The notes under the pieces are model-generated. The model saw only the letters and a list, made by a program, of their open reading frames with translations. It was not told where the DNA came from and did not search any database. This document shows positions 54,627-56,234 of a DNA stretch of 56,234 nucleotides, piece after piece. A program made the translations under genes and the position numbers. Each line of letters opens with the position of its first letter. Positions within the stretch are counted from its first letter, which is position 1. The stretch lies in assembly GCA_028101965.1 (NCBI GenBank), contig JAOHMI010000010.1:1-56234 (forward strand), given 5' to 3'. The stretch comes from Bacteriovoracaceae bacterium. GTDB lineage: Bacteria > Bdellovibrionota > Bacteriovoracia > Bacteriovoracales > Bacteriovoracaceae.

Positions 54627-55163
54627 CTACTCATTCGAATCAATTTCAAACAATTTTTTCTGCCAGTAAGTACAAATTGGAAAACTAAAAAAATCATTAT
54701 AATTCCTAGGATCATAGGTTTCACATGAAATAGATTTTGTTGAATCGGATAGATTATAGCTAAACGAGCAAATATCCTTTCTTACAATAAAAAGTACATC
54801 TGTTTTGGGATTATTAATCTGTCCAATAATACTGTTCATTCTTTCATTGGCGGGAGTCGTATCAGCTCCAACAGTATGGTAAAGACCGCTAATAGTTAAG
54901 AGAACTTTATCTTGTTCAAAATTCGAATTTAGATATAAAAAAGATTCATTTGAAAAATAGCTAGTTACTTCTCTATTTTTCAAAACAAAATCCGATCCTA
55001 TATTAAACCCAAAGGAATAAGAATCCTCCAAGTGCTTAGAGAAATGAATCTGAACTTTCCCTGGCCGATCAGATAAATTATCTCTTATACAGATAATATC
55101 GCTGGCTTGAATGATTTGTGAGGTAAAGAAAATAAAAATGATTGAAAGAAATAGCTTATCCAT
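54627..55163 (-). CDS. Secreted hypothetical protein
   Basis: A 178-residue protein with a signal peptide (LSIIFIFFTSQIIQAS, residues 5-20). The mature chain is beta-rich with five cysteines (ICIRD, DICSF, ISCET, PICTY among them), suggesting disulfides outside the cytoplasm. Not recognised. No clear ribosome site before ATG 55163. Confidence 0.6.
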   Translation of the reverse strand: MDKLFLSIIFIFFTSQIIQASDIICIRDNLSDRPGKVQIHFSKHLEDSYSFGFNIGSDFVLKNREVTSYFSNESFLYLNSNFEQDKVLLTISGLYHTVGADTTPANERMNSIIGQINNPKTDVLFIVRKDICSFSYNLSDSTKSISCETYDPRNYNDFFSFPICTYWQKKLFEIDSNE

Positions 55164-55309
55164 AAAACAATCATAAGTGATTGAGATTTCAGGTGAAGGA
55201 TATAATTCAAAAATTGAAACTATTACTTAAAAATAATTGTCATTTTTTCAACAGATAATGCCCCAATTTAGTCATTTGCTATTGTTGGCAAATAAAATCT
55301 TGGGGAATC

Positions 55310-56234
55310 ATGAATCTTATAATTAAACTGGTTTTATTTTTTTTAATATTTATCGCTCAATCTAATGGAAATGATTATCCATCTCAACAAGAACTAGACT
55401 TTAATTTCTCTGAAAATGAAGTTAATGAACTAGATAACTATGCATGTCTCCTATACAAAGAATTGCAATATTCAACATCTCACTTGTCACAAGAAAAAAT
55501 TAATGAACTTCTTCAAAGCAGAAGGGAGATCCTCGACGATGAGCTTGAGAAAGTAATTGAAAAAAATTTAAAAAAATCCTTAAAACAAAAAAAGAGGCGC
55601 ACTAAAAAAATACAAAAAAAAGAATTTACAAAATTTGTTAAACAAAAAATTAGCTATCATTGTGATAAGAAGTTACGCCATCAAAAAATTCTTCATGCAC
55701 CTCTTTATGTCTATTCAATTGTAAAAGAAGCTTTTGAAGTACCAAGCTCATTGATTATTGGTTTCTTTCAAGGACTATTCGCCGCGAGGATTGAAGGAAA
55801 CATGGACAACTCACTTAGCTTTTTTTATCAAAGTAGTGAGGATATATTGGCAAGTTATTTATTACAGAGAGCGCTCTTGCTAAGTAACATTGCCTCTGTG
55901 CCAACTTATGGGCTCATTTTAGTTCAATTGGTTATTGATAGCTATATTCGCGATAATTGCTCTAAGTTTTCCATAAACTCTACCCAGGTCAAAAGTAAAT
56001 TTTGCGAGGACTATAAGAAGATTAATAAAGTTTCGCTTAATCTTTCTACAAAAACGAAAAAGGCCATTAAATCATTAAAAATAAAAATATTTGGAAAATT
56101 AGAATACAAGGAGTTTAAACAAATTGACTTTGATGAAATGACTAGCAAGAACTTCTGTGATCTACAAAGCCAACTTAGACAAGTCTATCTAATGAATAAA
56201 AAAATTTTTACTAGTAACCAAATTAAGGTGAAGG
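55310..56234 (+). CDS. Hypothetical secreted protein, cut by window end
   Basis: The frame is open from ATG 55310 to the last base, at least 308 residues. TTGGGGAATC gives a ribosome site just upstream. The start is a signal peptide (LVLFFLIFIAQSNG). After an acidic stretch follows a very basic helix (LKQKKRRTKKIQKKEF), then a hydrophobic part (VPSSLIIGFFQGLFAARI, SVPTYGLILVQLVI) with several cysteines. No family recognised. The downstream end is missing. Confidence 0.65.
   Translation, partial: MNLIIKLVLFFLIFIAQSNGNDYPSQQELDFNFSENEVNELDNYACLLYKELQYSTSHLSQEKINELLQSRREILDDELEKVIEKNLKKSLKQKKRRTKKIQKKEFTKFVKQKISYHCDKKLRHQKILHAPLYVYSIVKEAFEVPSSLIIGFFQGLFAARIEGNMDNSLSFFYQSSEDILASYLLQRALLLSNIASVPTYGLILVQLVIDSYIRDNCSKFSINSTQVKSKFCEDYKKINKVSLNLSTKTKKAIKSLKIKIFGKLEYKEFKQIDFDEMTSKNFCDLQSQLRQVYLMNKKIFTSNQIKVK

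Noticed and set aside
54403-54627. Minus-strand frame of 74 codons across tRNA-Gly
   Set aside because: It is the antisense translation of the tRNA and flanks; this tRNA-shadow peptide is a well-known false gene.
1-56234. CRISPR arrays, insertion sequences, prophage, rRNA, tmRNA or RNase P RNA
   Set aside because: No regularly spaced repeats, transposase or integrase genes, terminal inverted repeats or conserved RNA core sequences were seen on either strand.

Overview
The window is AT-rich, gene-dense bacterial chromosome with short spacers, many secreted or lipoprotein genes of unknown function, and no recognisable mobile element, rRNA or CRISPR array. The gene content fits a deltaproteobacteria-like Gram-negative bacterium, most likely Bdellovibrionota (Bacteriovorax/Halobacteriovorax-like). 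Supporting signs are an IHF-MerR pair, an E. coli-type PlsB acyltransferase, a TRAP transporter with a TatT partner, EpmB, and outer-membrane beta-barrel and LysM lipoproteins. The taxonomic call is inference from style and content, not from a search.

Layout. 1-4.9 kb: an N-truncated secreted protein gene, a LysM lipoprotein (-), an Omp85-type outer-membrane protein and a polyprenyl diphosphate synthase (+). 4.9-6.0 kb: a MerR-type regulator and IHF alpha (-). 6.2-8.4 kb: two adjacent SPFH/prohibitin-like membrane proteins (+). 8.5-10.7 kb: a lipoprotein with a caspase-like His/Cys pattern and a secreted HExxH metallopeptidase (-). 10.8-17.4 kb: a long minus-strand run with infC-rpmI-rplT (IF-3 starts at ATT), plsB, a CBS-less IMPDH/GMP-reductase-family enzyme and a Na/phosphate cotransporter.

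17.6-25.7 kb is a heme (tetrapyrrole) block: a short hemA, hemC fused to a HemD-like tail, hemL, a histidine kinase/response regulator pair, hemE and a VTT-family membrane protein. From hemC onward the genes are packed or overlapping, so the two-component system probably shares the transcript. 25.7-30.5 kb holds a lone CpaF-type ATPase and five proteins of unknown function. 30.6-36.1 kb has a HAD phosphatase, a complete TRAP system (TatT, DctP, DctQ, DctM) and, upstream on the other strand, a small gene with an extended -10 promoter and about 150 nt of leader that folds on paper into three consecutive hairpins.

36.1-47.8 kb carries maf, a FecR-like protein, an IleRS2-type ileS, several secreted proteins (one very basic), rpsU with a near-consensus promoter, a YciO-type protein and an outer-membrane protein. 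47.9-50.7 kb encodes E2 and E3 of a 2-oxoacid dehydrogenase complex. 50.8-54.4 kb has a DEDDh exonuclease with a WYL-like tail, a small membrane protein, EpmB, and a degenerate receiver/HD-GYP protein. tRNA-Gly(GCC) with a clear sigma70 promoter follows, then two secreted unknowns, the last cut by the window end.

No single large novel system stands out. The strongest second-look items are the structured leader at 35.75-35.9 kb, the two-component pair inside the heme operon, the caspase-like lipoprotein with a ribosome site held in a hairpin, the degenerate receiver/HD-GYP protein, and the exonuclease-WYL architecture.
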